Under the pieces are notes generated by a model that had not been told where the DNA came from, searched no databases, and saw only the letters and a list, made by a program, of their open reading frames with translations. Source: Trichaptum fuscoviolaceum (Eukaryota; Basidiomycota; Agaricomycetes; Hymenochaetales; Trichaptaceae). Taken from it: a stretch of 64,000 nt of DNA. Both the position numbers and the translations under genes were made by a program. Positions 53,401 to 63,477 of this stretch are shown piece by piece. The stretch covers positions 2,322,770 through 2,386,769 of the forward strand of contig CAJSYZ010000010.1 of assembly GCA_910574455.1 (NCBI GenBank), given 5' to 3'. The number at the start of each line of letters is the position of its first letter. The stretch's first letter is position 1.

Positions 53401-53474
53401 CATTTGCTGAGGGAAATGCAAAAAAGGTTTTACAGTAAGGCTATATTTCATTCAATCAGAAGGCTGGCAGCAGT
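50405..53474. mobile_element. foldback element G, palindrome that includes target sequence
   Basis: Related to F. Flanked by a perfect 9-bp duplication TGTGATGCG (50396-50404, 53475-53483). The arms (50405 to about 51840 and about 51900 to 53342) encode identical 71-residue shadow ORFs, so they are near identical. The right arm continues past the element end into an inverted copy of about 30 bp of the gag target (about 53345-53378). A second, partial element terminus follows, ending CTGGCAGCAG at 53474. No coding capacity. Confidence 0.82.
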
Positions 53475-53483
53475 GTGATGCGA

Positions 53484-54187
53484 GCTTGCATGATGAGTGT
53501 TTTGAATTTGAGAATGTAGTCTTCAATAGATCCTTTCTGTTTGAGCTTGGCGAGTTCCATGGTAGCCTTGATTGTGAGTTCGGATGTGATGAAAGTGCGG
53601 TGGAATTCTGCAAGGAATTCTGCAAATGTGTCGGTTTCAAAACGTCCGCTGGCCATGTATTGCTGTGCGAATGGTCGGGATCCGCGAAGACTGCAATGGG
53701 CAAGCACAAATTCGATGCATAGCTCATCTGTGTCATAGATGTGGCGGTTGGCTCGTAAATGGATTTGGACTTGGAGTAAAAAGCGGTCTGCATCTTCTTG
53801 GGTTCCGTCAAAAGGTTGAATTTTAGCCATGGTTATGGGCCGATCGTGTGCGGGTCCATCTCCTTGATTGTTATTGTCTGCTGCTCCTCCACCTCCAGCT
53901 CCTCCGCCTCCTCCTCCTCCTCCTTCATCGTCTCCTCCTCCTCCTCCGTTGTTGTTCGGGTTTCCTCCGGGTGGTCCTTCTCCTCCTCCTCCTCCTTCAT
54001 CTCCTGCGGGTGGTTCACCAAATCCCCATCCTCTCCATGCAGGATTTTGTCGGCCTCCTCTGCCTCCTCTGCCTCCTCTGCCTCGACCTTGGAGATGTCT
54101 TAAGTGGAAAAAGGTACTGATACTTTCTTCTCCAGGTGGGGGTCGGAACATTGAGCGGGTAGTTTCTGTGACAGTTTGGGTAGCCAT
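53484..54187 (-). pseudogene. gypsy B gag, N-terminal part
   Basis: Starts MATQTVTETTR. The Arg/Gly-rich and long poly-Gly linker is in one frame, then MAKIQPFDGTQEDADRF and the Gag core follow to the G insertion. It shows the linker frame that is lost in A. Confidence 0.88.
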
Positions 54188-55120
54188 AGTACTAATGGAT
54201 AGAGGTTCGATGTGAGGGCGGGTGTAAGAGAGATATGGTTTCGGTGGGATAGGTGGAAGTATGGATGCTTGACGTGAGGGAGTAGGAGTTTCTGGAGCAA
54301 TGGAGCTGCCTGATTGAGAGGATCGTCTGGAGGATTGTCTGAAGAGGGTTTGATCAAGAGATCCGTGAGTGGGTGAGTTTGAACGAGATCAATGGGAGTT
54401 GCTGGGTTGAGGGTCGGAAGTGGAAGTTGGTTGGGGTTCTTGTGGTGGTTGTGGTAGTAGGTCGGGGTGTCGGCGGTAGTACTCTTCTCTAAGCTCTTTC
54501 CAATTTGGAGTGTGACCTTCGTATATTTCTCGTAGTTCTGGGCCGAGTGTATGAGCTACTACCCAAGAATCAGCAGTTGGGTTGTAGATCCAAGGGGTTT
54601 CGGTAGGTTCTCCGTTGGCGTCGGGAAGATGGAAGTATTGTGTTTCTTCGTTGAAGATAAGAGTGGTTGGGAACGGTGGTAGTGGGGGTTGAATGTGTTT
54701 GAACTCTCCTGCTAGACTTCGACGAGCAAGGTCTTCCCAGTTGGGGGTATGAGTGATGAAGTTTTGTCAAGCTTCTTCAGCAGAGTTGGCTTCGATTGGG
54801 GTCCACCGTTGTAGTAGTTGATTGTATGACCACAATCGATAAGTTTTGTTACCAATTCTATAGTAGAAGAAGTTCTTTTCGGTGTCAAAGAAGAGTCGAT
54901 TGTGTGGTGCTGGAGCGTCTGGATACTGAGGAACAGTAGTCTGTGTAGGTATTGGTTCTTCAGTGGTTTTCGAAGTGGTTTCTTTGTTAGTTTTGCCTGT
55001 TGTAGTAGATGAGGCTGTGTTTCGAGCCGTCTGTTTGCCTTTGTTCGCCGTGGTGATTAATCGGTTCCGGATTGATATCCGTAACTGTCTGAATCGTAGT
55101 TTGTAAGGGTGTAGTCCGTA
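54188..55120 (-). pseudogene. gypsy B open frame upstream of gag, closed by one stop
   Basis: Matches 13742-14674 of A, including the duplicated HTPNW modules. A TGA near 54769 (CGA to TGA type) closes it in the first module. Confidence 0.5.
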
Positions 55121-55665
55121 ACACTAGCAATGTGGGGTGAATCTTCCGGGGGGTCAATCGGTGGTGCAAGATAGTTATGAACTATGTTTTGCGGAGTGGG
55201 TTGGTGGTGTTGACAACTACACTGATAGATGTAGTGGTTGACGTCTTCGCTGATACTATTCCAACAGAAGTGTCGGTTTACAAAGCAAGCAGTTTCAGCT
55301 TCAGTGCGATGAAGTTGTTCTCCGTGGTTGTCAAAGTGGACGTAGTTTATAAAGAATCGGCGTAGGTGAGTTTCTCGAGGGATGAATAATCGGGTATGGT
55401 TCCAGAGGAGTCCGTATTTGAAGATCCAAGGTTGGTGGTTGTCGCGTGAGTACTGCAGGTATCCAACTGTTTGGGTGTAATTGTAATACCGGTCGTCGAG
55501 TATAGTTCTGATTTGGTTTAGGATGTCGTCGAACTCTTCGGCAAAGGCGAGGAATCGGTTTCGGATGAGGTCTCTGGTTGAGTAGATGGGATCGTCAAGG
55601 GCTGGAAGTGATAGGGTGTCCGCCACGATTGTGGTAGTGTGTAGTGTATGCGTAGAAGTCGGCAA
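55057..55665 (-). CDS. gypsy B accessory ORFb, H2C2 domain
   Basis: 202 residues, few changes from A. The His pair and CSC motif are retained (VHFDNHGEQLHR, YIYQCSCQHHQ). Confidence 0.65.
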   Translation of the reverse strand: MPTSTHTLHTTTIVADTLSLPALDDPIYSTRDLIRNRFLAFAEEFDDILNQIRTILDDRYYNYTQTVGYLQYSRDNHQPWIFKYGLLWNHTRLFIPRETHLRRFFINYVHFDNHGEQLHRTEAETACFVNRHFCWNSISEDVNHYIYQCSCQHHQPTPQNIVHNYLAPPIDPPEDSPHIASVTDYTLTNYDSDSYGYQSGTD

Positions 55666-55937
55666 TCGTCTCCACAGATATGGACTAGTCGGATTCGATC
55701 GGGAAGAAACTCTTCTAGATAGAAGAATGTGTTGGGGTTGGTGTGGTAGAGGAAGAAGATAGAGTCGGGTTGGACAATTAGACTAGCAGTTTTTGTGATG
55801 GACCAAACTGTATCGTCACAGTACTTGGTGAAACTGTATGTGTCGAATTGATAACAGTTGGCTACAGAGTATTGGACTTGGTATATGTGTCTTCCTGCGT
55901 TGTTGAGGTGGTTGGTGTCGGTGTGGGTAAGGAGCAA
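55518..55937 (-). CDS. gypsy B accessory ORFa
   Basis: 139 residues, close to A, with the same overlap with ORFb. Confidence 0.5.
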   Translation of the reverse strand: MLLTHTDTNHLNNAGRHIYQVQYSVANCYQFDTYSFTKYCDDTVWSITKTASLIVQPDSIFFLYHTNPNTFFYLEEFLPDRIRLVHICGDDCRLLRIHYTLPQSWRTPYHFQPLTIPSTQPETSSETDSSPLPKSSTTS

Positions 55938-56549
55938 AGCGTTTTGTGGGATAGAGGGTGCCGTGATGGATAGATGTTATGACGTAAAGTGAAGTGGTTT
56001 TCTGTTTGACCTTTGTTTAGTCTTGAGGGTCGTCAAGCGATAACGTTATGAGATGATCGACGGTGGGGCAGTGTTTGTGATGCTTTGTTCAATGTTAACA
56101 GATGAACTGTTCTTCGATTTCTGGATCGGTCTCCCTTCGCTATTACCAAGCGGCACGTCTGCGAGTTATGCTCATTGTCCAATAGGCGTCCCAAAGACTA
56201 GGCTAGCAGCTTTATGCCTTCTTTGCAGGTACTGAGTCCTCTTCCTGTGTGCACAGCTACGGTCCCGTTTGGTATGACAGAAGTTGGTTCCTTCGTAACG
56301 CTACTGTCCGGGGTTTAATCAACCAATGAGCTGGAGCGGTTTTCTTAATCTTCGGATCGCAACTCTCGAAGTTTTCCTTGGCCTCCCTCTTGCAATCGAT
56401 GAGCACCTTGCTACACTGAAGGGATTACCTCGAGCGGATGTTCTTCTGGACTAGATGGGTTTACAACTGGTTAGTAGTAAGTGGAGCTATGGCTCAACAC
56501 CTTAGTCGTAAAGACGGATGTCTTCGACGGTAGATAAGTTCGATCTAAT

Positions 56550-57016
56550 TGTTACGTCTCAACTTACGGTCTCGTATAGTTGGGGAACGCAACGTTAAGT
56601 TGCTCAGTGATAGCGGAGCTAGGGCTTGACACTAAGTGTTGTATGGTCAAAGGCCTACGATGTAGAGTAGAGAGAAACAGATGTATAGCAGAGACTAGAG
56701 ACAGGGGGTTTGACAAAGGAGATCGAACTTAGAGTTCGATCATGCTAAATACAGGGGTTTATATACTGTAGCTGCGGAGCAAGGGTACATCGGAAGATGA
56801 GTAAGAAGAGAACAATAAGAGAGTAGACGATAGGCTACTAATAATAGTGTGAGAGCGATGGGCAGAGGGTTAGGGCAAAGGGTACATGTGTAACATCGGG
56901 ATTGGCTGAGGGTTGAGGGTTACATCGGAGGATGACTGAGCAGAACAAGAATAGAAACAAATAGGGCGAAGGGTTTGGAGTAATGGGGGCCGCTGACATA
57001 GTAAGAAAACGTAACA
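56550..57016 (-). repeat. gypsy B 5' LTR
   Basis: 467 bp. Contains TATATAAA and the 12-nt priming tract (56720-56731) complementary to the PBS at 56535-56546. Confidence 0.95.
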
Positions 57017-57472
57017 GTCTTGTCCCGGATCCCGCTCTGCAAATCCCGCTCTGAGTCCTGCCCAGAATCCCGCTCTGAGATTCCCGCCAGAATCCCGCTC
57101 TGCGATTCCCGCCAAAGTCCCGAACAATTCCCGCTCTGCAATCCCTGCACGAATCCAGATTCCCGCACGAATCCAGATTCCCGCGCGAATCCAGATTCCC
57201 GCCAGAATCCCGCTTGGCATTTCCCCGTGTCTCGACTCTGTCTCCCCGCGCCTCGACTCTGCCTTCCCCGCCTCGACTCTGACTCCGTCCCGTCCTCGCC
57301 TTGAGCCCCCTTGCTTCTCGCCCCCGTAGCCCCGCTCCCCGCGCGACTCCGTTGGCGTTGTAGCGTCCTTAACGGTTCCCCTTCGCCTTCTCCGCTGCCG
57401 CGCGCTCTCCCAGGCCTTGCCCCGGAAGCCGCTAACGCGCCCCGGCCCCCAGGTTCCCCCCAGGTCGTAACA
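57017..57472 (+). repeat. element C left LTR, second part
   Basis: Resumes after B with GTCTTGTCCCGG and ends GGTCGTAACA. It includes the AATCCAGATTCCCGCRCG triplicate at about 57150-57200. Confidence 0.9.
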
Positions 57473-57474
57473 TT

Positions 57475-57485
57475 AGGACAAAAGT
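57475..57485 (+). promoter_or_regulatory. element C self-priming PBS
   Basis: AGGACAAAAGT begins 2 nt after the LTR and is complementary to ACTTTTGTCCT (44050-44060). It differs from D/E by one base pair that has changed on both sides. Confidence 0.8.
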
Positions 57486-57574
57486 CTAAAGCTTACCGTA
57501 ACCAGGATTGGCAACAATCTACGTTCTTTACCCCGACTCGTTTTTTCGGACTTCGACAAAATCCCCGCGTCGCT

Positions 57575-58759
57575 ATGTCCGCGTCAGACTCCCGCTCCAC
57601 ACGCTCGTCTTTCTCGAGCAATTCCCGGCCACAGTCACCTGCTGTCCAGCTCCCCCGGCTTGTCTCTGTCCCTGCCTCGCCAGCCACGTCCCGGTCAACT
57701 TCCCCAGCCTCGGTAGCACCTCGCCCCCGCTCTCGCCCTGCGTCCCAGACATCGTCCCCAGAAACCCGCAAACTGCGCCGTAAACTGCGCCTCTGTTTCT
57801 ACTGCGGTTCTAACGAACATTTGGTTCCCGCATGTCCGACTGCCCCGCCCCGTGCCACGATGCCCCGTCCTACGGTTCCCCGAATCCCGTCCTCGACCAA
57901 GCGCACCCTTTCTGATGCTGATAGGCATGAACGGCGAAAACTTGGGCTCTGCTTCTACTGTGGAACAAAGGGCCACTTGATTCGCGATTGTGCTGAAAGG
58001 CCTCCCGTGAAAAAAGCCGCTCCCCCCGCAAAGGTCGCACCCCGGAAGTCTAGCCCGAAACGCCAGTTTGCGACGATAAGTGTCCAAGCTACGTCCTCGG
58101 ATTCTGCCCCGGAAACCCGCGCCCCCGCTGCCTCAGAACCGTCTCCCGCCATGTTGAGCTGCGTTGCACAAGTCCTGACCCGAATGGTGCCCTACTGCAC
58201 CCAGATAGTCCAAGACACGGATCCCGCGTTTAGCCAGTTCCTGCGTCACGAAGTTGAAAGCCTCTTACAGGGTTTGATACAAGTATGCATCTCTGACCTG
58301 CAAACGATCCCGTCAACGTCTACTGCCGCCCCGGTCCCGACTGTCACGTCCCCCGCTCCAGACGCTTCGACCCCAGCTTCTCCCGCCGTGCCTCCAGTTC
58401 CCGCACCTGTTTCCCCGGTCCCTGAACCAGTTCCCGCTTCGATCCCGACCCAGCTCGACCCCGTTGTTCCCGAACGACTGCTTGGTGCTGCAGAAGCACA
58501 AGCAAACGCGTCCCGAACTTTGGTAGATTTCCTGCACCGAAAATCCCGTCCAGCCCAGTCCCAGTCGATCCCGGAAGGGCCCCCTGAGGCCGCCCTGCCT
58601 GAAGTCTCGTCCTCGACCCCCGCTTCGTCCCCGCCCCTGGTCCTTGCGAAACCCGACCGCCTAGGTAAACTGACTGCCTCTCCCCAGCTTGGTGGGAAAG
58701 GCACGCCTCGACAAAAGCAAAGCCGCCCTTTGGCGCGAATTTTGGTCAAAACCCGGTAG
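57575..58759 (+). CDS. element C protein with two zinc knuckles
   Basis: 394 residues from the ATG at 57575, which lies inside the internal region; the frame is open further upstream into the LTR. Basic, Ser/Pro-rich N-terminus. Then two CX2CX4HX4C knuckles, CFYCGSNEHLVPAC and CFYCGTKGHLIRDC, about 60 residues apart. A short helical stretch (VAQVLTRMVPYCTQIV) is followed by a long Pro/Ser/Thr-rich region and a basic end. No Gag capsid core is recognised and there is no enzyme domain. The knuckles resemble D/E Gag (CYYCGEKDHLVSDC), suggesting descent from its nucleocapsid. It may act as an RNA chaperone for its own transcript. Confidence 0.75.
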   Translation: MSASDSRSTRSSFSSNSRPQSPAVQLPRLVSVPASPATSRSTSPASVAPRPRSRPASQTSSPETRKLRRKLRLCFYCGSNEHLVPACPTAPPRATMPRPTVPRIPSSTKRTLSDADRHERRKLGLCFYCGTKGHLIRDCAERPPVKKAAPPAKVAPRKSSPKRQFATISVQATSSDSAPETRAPAASEPSPAMLSCVAQVLTRMVPYCTQIVQDTDPAFSQFLRHEVESLLQGLIQVCISDLQTIPSTSTAAPVPTVTSPAPDASTPASPAVPPVPAPVSPVPEPVPASIPTQLDPVVPERLLGAAEAQANASRTLVDFLHRKSRPAQSQSIPEGPPEAALPEVSSSTPASSPPLVLAKPDRLGKLTASPQLGGKGTPRQKQSRPLARILVKTR

Positions 58760-58949
58760 ATTCCCTCGCGAATTTTTTTCGGATTATGTTTAGTCCCGCA
58801 TTGGTAATAATGGTTTCTCGACGGAAATCCCGAAAGACTCTGCGCCTTGGTTATGATTATGGTTATTAAGTATTGGATAATTAGTACGGAAAGCTAAAGA
58901 CTACTCTAATCCTTTGGTGCTCCGGAGTAGCACCTTTGGAGGGGGGTAA

Positions 58950-61448
58950 TGTCGGGATCCCCCAGGACCCCAACATGTCTAAGGCAATCCCGAACAGAAC
59001 CCGGTATACTGAAACCCGAAATCGCGACCTTGGCTAGATCCCGAAAGGATCCCCCGCTCTCTGATCCCAGAAGAACCTCTGCTTCGCCATGCATTCTCCT
59101 GCTAAGAGTTCCGCCCCGCCACGACCTCCTCGCCCCTGCTTGTCCTCGCCCACGTCTCCTCGTCAGTCCCCCGCCTCGTCCCCGCGTCTTGATCCATCCC
59201 TAGCCCGCCTCGTCGTTCCCCCAACTCTAGGATGATCCCCCGCTCGCTCCCCGCTCCCGTCATGCTCTGTTCCCCGCTCCAGCGAACCCCGTACCTCGCC
59301 ATAGTCCCGAAGTCACTCACCATAGCCACAGCCATAGCCATAGCCTGCCACAGCCATAGCCATAGCCATAGCTACCCCAGACCTCGTAGGTTCTCGACTA
59401 TGCCCGGATACCAGATCCCGGCCTCGCGTCCACAGTCATGAAGTGCAGTTAGGAGATTGATCCACTGCGTCCAAGCCGACCTCTGTCTGGCCTTGAGTAA
59501 GCCAACACGACGGCGGTCAAGGATTGCTATCCCGCAATCCTGCCCGGTCACGAACCCTGCCCTGCGCTCGTCCTGCCACGGTGCCCTAGCTAACCCCTTC
59601 GACATCCTGTGCCTCTCGACCTGCCCTTGTTCGTCCACAGCCTGCCCCGCCAGGAATCCCGCCTCGCCGCGAACGCTGTCCAGCGTCCCCTCTGACAATC
59701 CCGCAACCCACGCTCGTTCACGGTTGGAGTCCCGTCAAGACTCCCCCCACTCGTCCACTCGTCCCGGTTGGAGTCCCGCCAAACTCCCCCCGCTCGTTCC
59801 CCGACCAGAGTCTCGCCAGACTCCCCCGCTCATTCCCGGTAGAAACCCCGCTCGCTTCCCGGTTGGAATCCCGCTCCCTTTCCCCCGCACGATCCCAGTC
59901 GAAACCCCGCTCGTTTCCCGCCTTGCGCCCCGTCTCGAATCCCTGCGCAAATCCCCCGCAGGATTCCCGCCTTCGATCCCGCCGCGATTCCCATCGCAAC
60001 CCCAGCTAAGTTCCCGCTCTGATTCCCGAAAGATTCCCGCTACGATTCCCGGTCAAAACCCGAACTTGATTCCCGGTCGAAACCCGAACTCGATTCCCAG
60101 TCGAAACCCAAACCAGATTCCCTGCATGATCCCGTCGCGAATCGCGCGAGTTTCCCGTCGTCCAAGGGAAACCCCTTAGCTTCCCCGCTCCTCGATGCTA
60201 ACCTCGTCTTGAGATAGCCCCAGGTGATTGGCCTGGCCACGCACGTGCCAGCCAACTAGTCTCGTTAGTAGCGTCCTGTCCCGGCCCGTAGACCACATTC
60301 CCGCCACCCCGTGTGCGGGATTGATCTCATTGTCCGCAAGGACTCGAACCCCGTCCTTAGTCGCCCTGCCCCGCGCGCGCCTCGCGATTAGGCTTTGTTA
60401 CGACATCAAAGCACCGGCTTCTTCGAAGTTGGTCCCTGTCGATCTCCCGCGACCCTGATCCACGCCAGAAGTTGCCTGCAACTTATCCAGAGACGATGTA
60501 TGCATTACATCCGCCCCCCACGCTCGTTACCCCGCTGCCTGTGCGCCAGCTTGATACCTCGCGCACAATTACATTCCTTTAGTTCTCTTTGTTTCACTTG
60601 ACCATGCTTCACGCTCGTTCCCTTAGATCTTGCCCAGATGTTCCCGCACCGAATCCCGAATCCCGGATTCCCATCACTGTATGCGCGGCCTTCGCCCGCA
60701 AGATTGTGTAACTAGTTAGTTGCGCGTTTGTGCATGCCCGTTCCCTGTAAGATTCTGCCCAGTAGATAAATACCTGTCGCCACCGTAAGGAGCACTCACT
60801 TTTGTCCTCTTGTCGAGTGCTTCCTTAGGTGTGTTTCTGTCTTGTCTCTAGTGTAGTTTTACAATGCTGACTTGTCGAGTGCTTCCTTAGGGAACCTCCT
60901 CCTGATAACAGAAGTGTTGCCTTGAGATCCCGGTTATCCTGAGCTCTCTGCTCCTGTCCTGAGCACGCCTGCTCTCTGGCTCTCTTGTCTCTGTCTTGTC
61001 CCGGATCCCGCTCTGCAAATCCCGCTCTGAGTCCTGCCCAGAATCCCGCTCTGAGATTCCCGCCAGAATCCCGCTCTGCGATTCCCGCCAAAGTCCCGAA
61101 CAATTCCCGCTCTGCGATCCCTGCACGAATCCAGATTCCCGCACGAATCCAGATTCCCGCGCGAATCCAGATTCCCGCCAGAATCCCGCTTGGCATTTCC
61201 CCGCGTCTCGACTCTGTCTCCCCGCGCCTCGACTCTGCCTTCCCCGCCTCGACTCTGACTCTGTCCCGTCCTCGCCTTGAGCCCCCTTGCGTCTCGCCCC
61301 CGTAGCCCCGCTCCCCGCGCGACTCCGTTGGCGTTGTAGCGTCCTTAACGGTTCCCCTTCGCCTTCTCCGCTGCCGCGCGCTCTCCCAGGCCTTGCCCTG
61401 GAAGCCGCTAACGCGCCCCGGCCCCCAGGTTTCCCCCAGGTCGTAACA
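58950..61448 (+). repeat. element C right LTR
   Basis: 2,499 bp, near identical to the left LTR (small indels only). Unusually long for fungal LTRs, and longer than the internal region. Confidence 0.92.
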
Positions 61449-63308
61449 CATGCTGCGATCTTGTTTGACTCTGAGAACACCCGTTCACAGGTTTCAAAGT
61501 CTTCCAAGCCTGTGCCTTCGATGTACAAAGGATGCCATTGCAGCTGGCATTGACGATGATGCGCGTGTCCGTGGAATGCATTAACACAGAATGTCAAGCT
61601 TGCTTGCTGTATTTGAGGTCCTATCTTGGGGCTCTGGCTTGCAGTGACAGAGAAGCCACAGCCAATATCGTAGCCAACAAGCACATCCTCCCCGAAGATT
61701 TCGATAAGCCGGCTGGCCATCGCGAGTGGGTACTTTGCTCTTGGCAAAGTTTCAGTCAAAATGCAACTCAAAATTAATAGTATGACTTACAGCTCCCCAC
61801 TACGAATCATATCGCAGATTGCAAATACCATCCCATGCCTGCACGCTGCAATGAAAATGCCTGTCTCATCGAAGATACCCCACATTCTCTTTTGCGAGTC
61901 CGATGCAAGGTTGGCCCACCTTGTGGTGCATGGTGTCTCCTCCTCCATGCCATCCACTGGCGTCCCTTCTTCCCTTGCGCCTGGTCCCCGCCTCTTATCT
62001 GCAGCTGCATTCATTGCTTCTTTATTTGCTTCCTTTGCCTGTCGCGATCTTGATGCCTTGCTTGTCACTTCGTTCTGCAGCTCGTCCACTTTTGTCCGTT
62101 CCAACAACAGTTCAGAGCTGCGCGTGCGCGCGTCCTGCACCTCAATGCTGTAGGGTAATGCATTCTTGTCTGTTGATGTCCGTAGCACGCGCTTGACAGA
62201 ATTGTTGCCGTCAATGCATGTTAACGTTGAATACTTCAGTGCAGGCTCGCCTTGAGTTTTGTACGAACATGCGGGGCAGGCTGAGCGTAAAGCAGATAAC
62301 GGATCTTTGTATAATAGCGCGTCGAGCTGCTTGTCGATGCGATGCTTTATCTCGAGGTAAACGTCGAAAGCAATGGAGAAGCTGCTGCGATAGGACGAAT
62401 TGTACACAACACCTTGCAACTCGCATAGTGTGCGAACGTAGGCCTGGATGCTAAGTGACGGACATCGACTGCTTAGAACTTCGTATAGCTTGAGCGACTT
62501 GCAGGTAATGCCTGACTCAGGGTGCAGAGGCGCGACAGCAATAACTCCATTGCGAGCCATAGTAACTGTTATGCCCAGCCCCGCAATGACAGAATACGCC
62601 GGCGTTGACCTGTCGAAGATATCAACAACAAGTATTGGTGCATGCTTGCAGGACTGCTCAGCCGTTTCTTGCCCACTGTTTGCTTCTGTGACTTCTGCAT
62701 TATTGCAAATTGGCACACCATGCTGCTCAAAATCCAGAAACGCATGGACAAGCTCTGGGAGCAGTGCGTCCCATGCATCGTTTCGTCTTTGTGTTCGGTC
62801 CCTTCGGCTGCGTTCGTCCCTTCGCCGCTGTGTGTTGTTGGATAAGCTAGGGTATAGTGATGTAAGCTTTTCAGTTTGTCTTCTATGCCCTTGCTATACT
62901 GCTTACCTGCGCAACTCTCTGACCCATTCCTGATGACCACGCAGAGCTCCTAGCCAGCCATCTTCGCTCTCGACTTCTTCCCAGCTACCAATTTCATCCG
63001 CATCGCAATCGTTGTCTTCTTCCGTTACCAGAAAATCCTGTTCGCCTGCCTGCTCTGTGCGACTACCTGATGCAACTGAAGTTGACAGTCCTGTTGCTAT
63101 TTAATGCATATGTTAGTCATCAAGCACCAGCTTTTGTCAACACAGACAGACCTAACCATGCTTCTGCCTGGCGGTTCTCCACCCGTTCGCGGTTGCGCAT
63201 AGCAGCTGGTGCTTTGCGGAGTCTCGCGTGGCTAGCAGAGCTCATTGCGCCTTCATGCTGGCTCAGTGTTCTGCCTTTTTGTGAGACAGCTCTCTTCGCC
63301 TTTGGCAT

Positions 63309-63477
63309 TATGTGCTGACAAACAAGCGTATGTACGCTGCGTTTCCGTTGCTTTGAAGAGTCTTTAGGGCACGGTATCGCAGCATTTCGTGATAGGGAGA
63401 GTGTAGCATTTGTTTTACAGCGTGCGCTTGCCGCATGTTCACTCTGCTACTGCAGTCACATGATGTTGTTCACAGGG
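63309..63477 (-). other. KDZ gene upstream region
   Basis: About 170 bp between the KDZ start codon and the right TIR. It is the likely promoter and 5' UTR. No clear TATA box. Confidence 0.4.

Larger units (their letters stand above)
44250..57016 (-). mobile_element. Ty3/gypsy element B (same family as A), gag split by foldback G
   Basis: LTRs of 467 bp at 44250-44716 and 56550-57016, flanked by GTCTT (44245-44249 and 57017-57021). Same gene order as A. The LTRs differ at a few sites, so B is older than A. It is inserted in the left LTR of C. Self-priming PBS at 56535-56546 pairs with 56720-56731. Confidence 0.95.
42202..61448 (+). mobile_element. non-autonomous LTR element C with 2.5-kb LTRs
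   Basis: Flanked by CATGC at 42197-42201 and 61449-61453. The left LTR is 42202-57472, interrupted by B; removing B and one GTCTT gives about 2,499 bp, the same as the right LTR 58950-61448. The internal region is only 1,477 bp and encodes a zinc-knuckle protein without protease, RT, RNase H or integrase. The PBS (57475-57485) and PPT (TTGGAGGGGGGTAA) resemble the D/E family, which may supply enzymes. It is inserted in KDZ exon 4. Confidence 0.9.
40733..63308 (-). pseudogene. KDZ-family transposase, split by element C and truncated by H2
   Basis: Exons by eye: 63308-63152, 63096-62907, 62846-61791, 61739-61449 plus 42196-42111 (split by C), 42049-41827, 41775-41440 and 41386-40733. Recognisable KDZ features are RMWGIFDETGIFIAACRHG, SGEL/AKYPLA, GYDIGCGFSVT, AFHGHAHHRQCQLQWHPLY, EGTGLEDFETCERVFSESNK and, across the insertion, TRHASIFHRRQAI. 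The C-terminal part has LEGLVVSRLFELAKMNRAGT and SQAIRTAIEKYNAARMKL. An upstream Cys-containing stretch (CPACSYK) may be zinc binding. An extra base near 40985 shifts the frame before FAQNNVHLTRL. It ends artificially at TAA inside the H2 TIR. Confidence 0.85.

Noticed and set aside
57311..57574. Upstream start for the element C protein
   Set aside because: It lies in the LTR, has no ATG and would not be in the transcript in a favourable context. The ATG at 57575 is inside the internal region.
60887..61771. 294-residue ORF joining KDZ sequence to Arg/Glu-rich sequence
   Set aside because: KDZ exon 4 running through the TSD into the LTR of C, not a real fusion.
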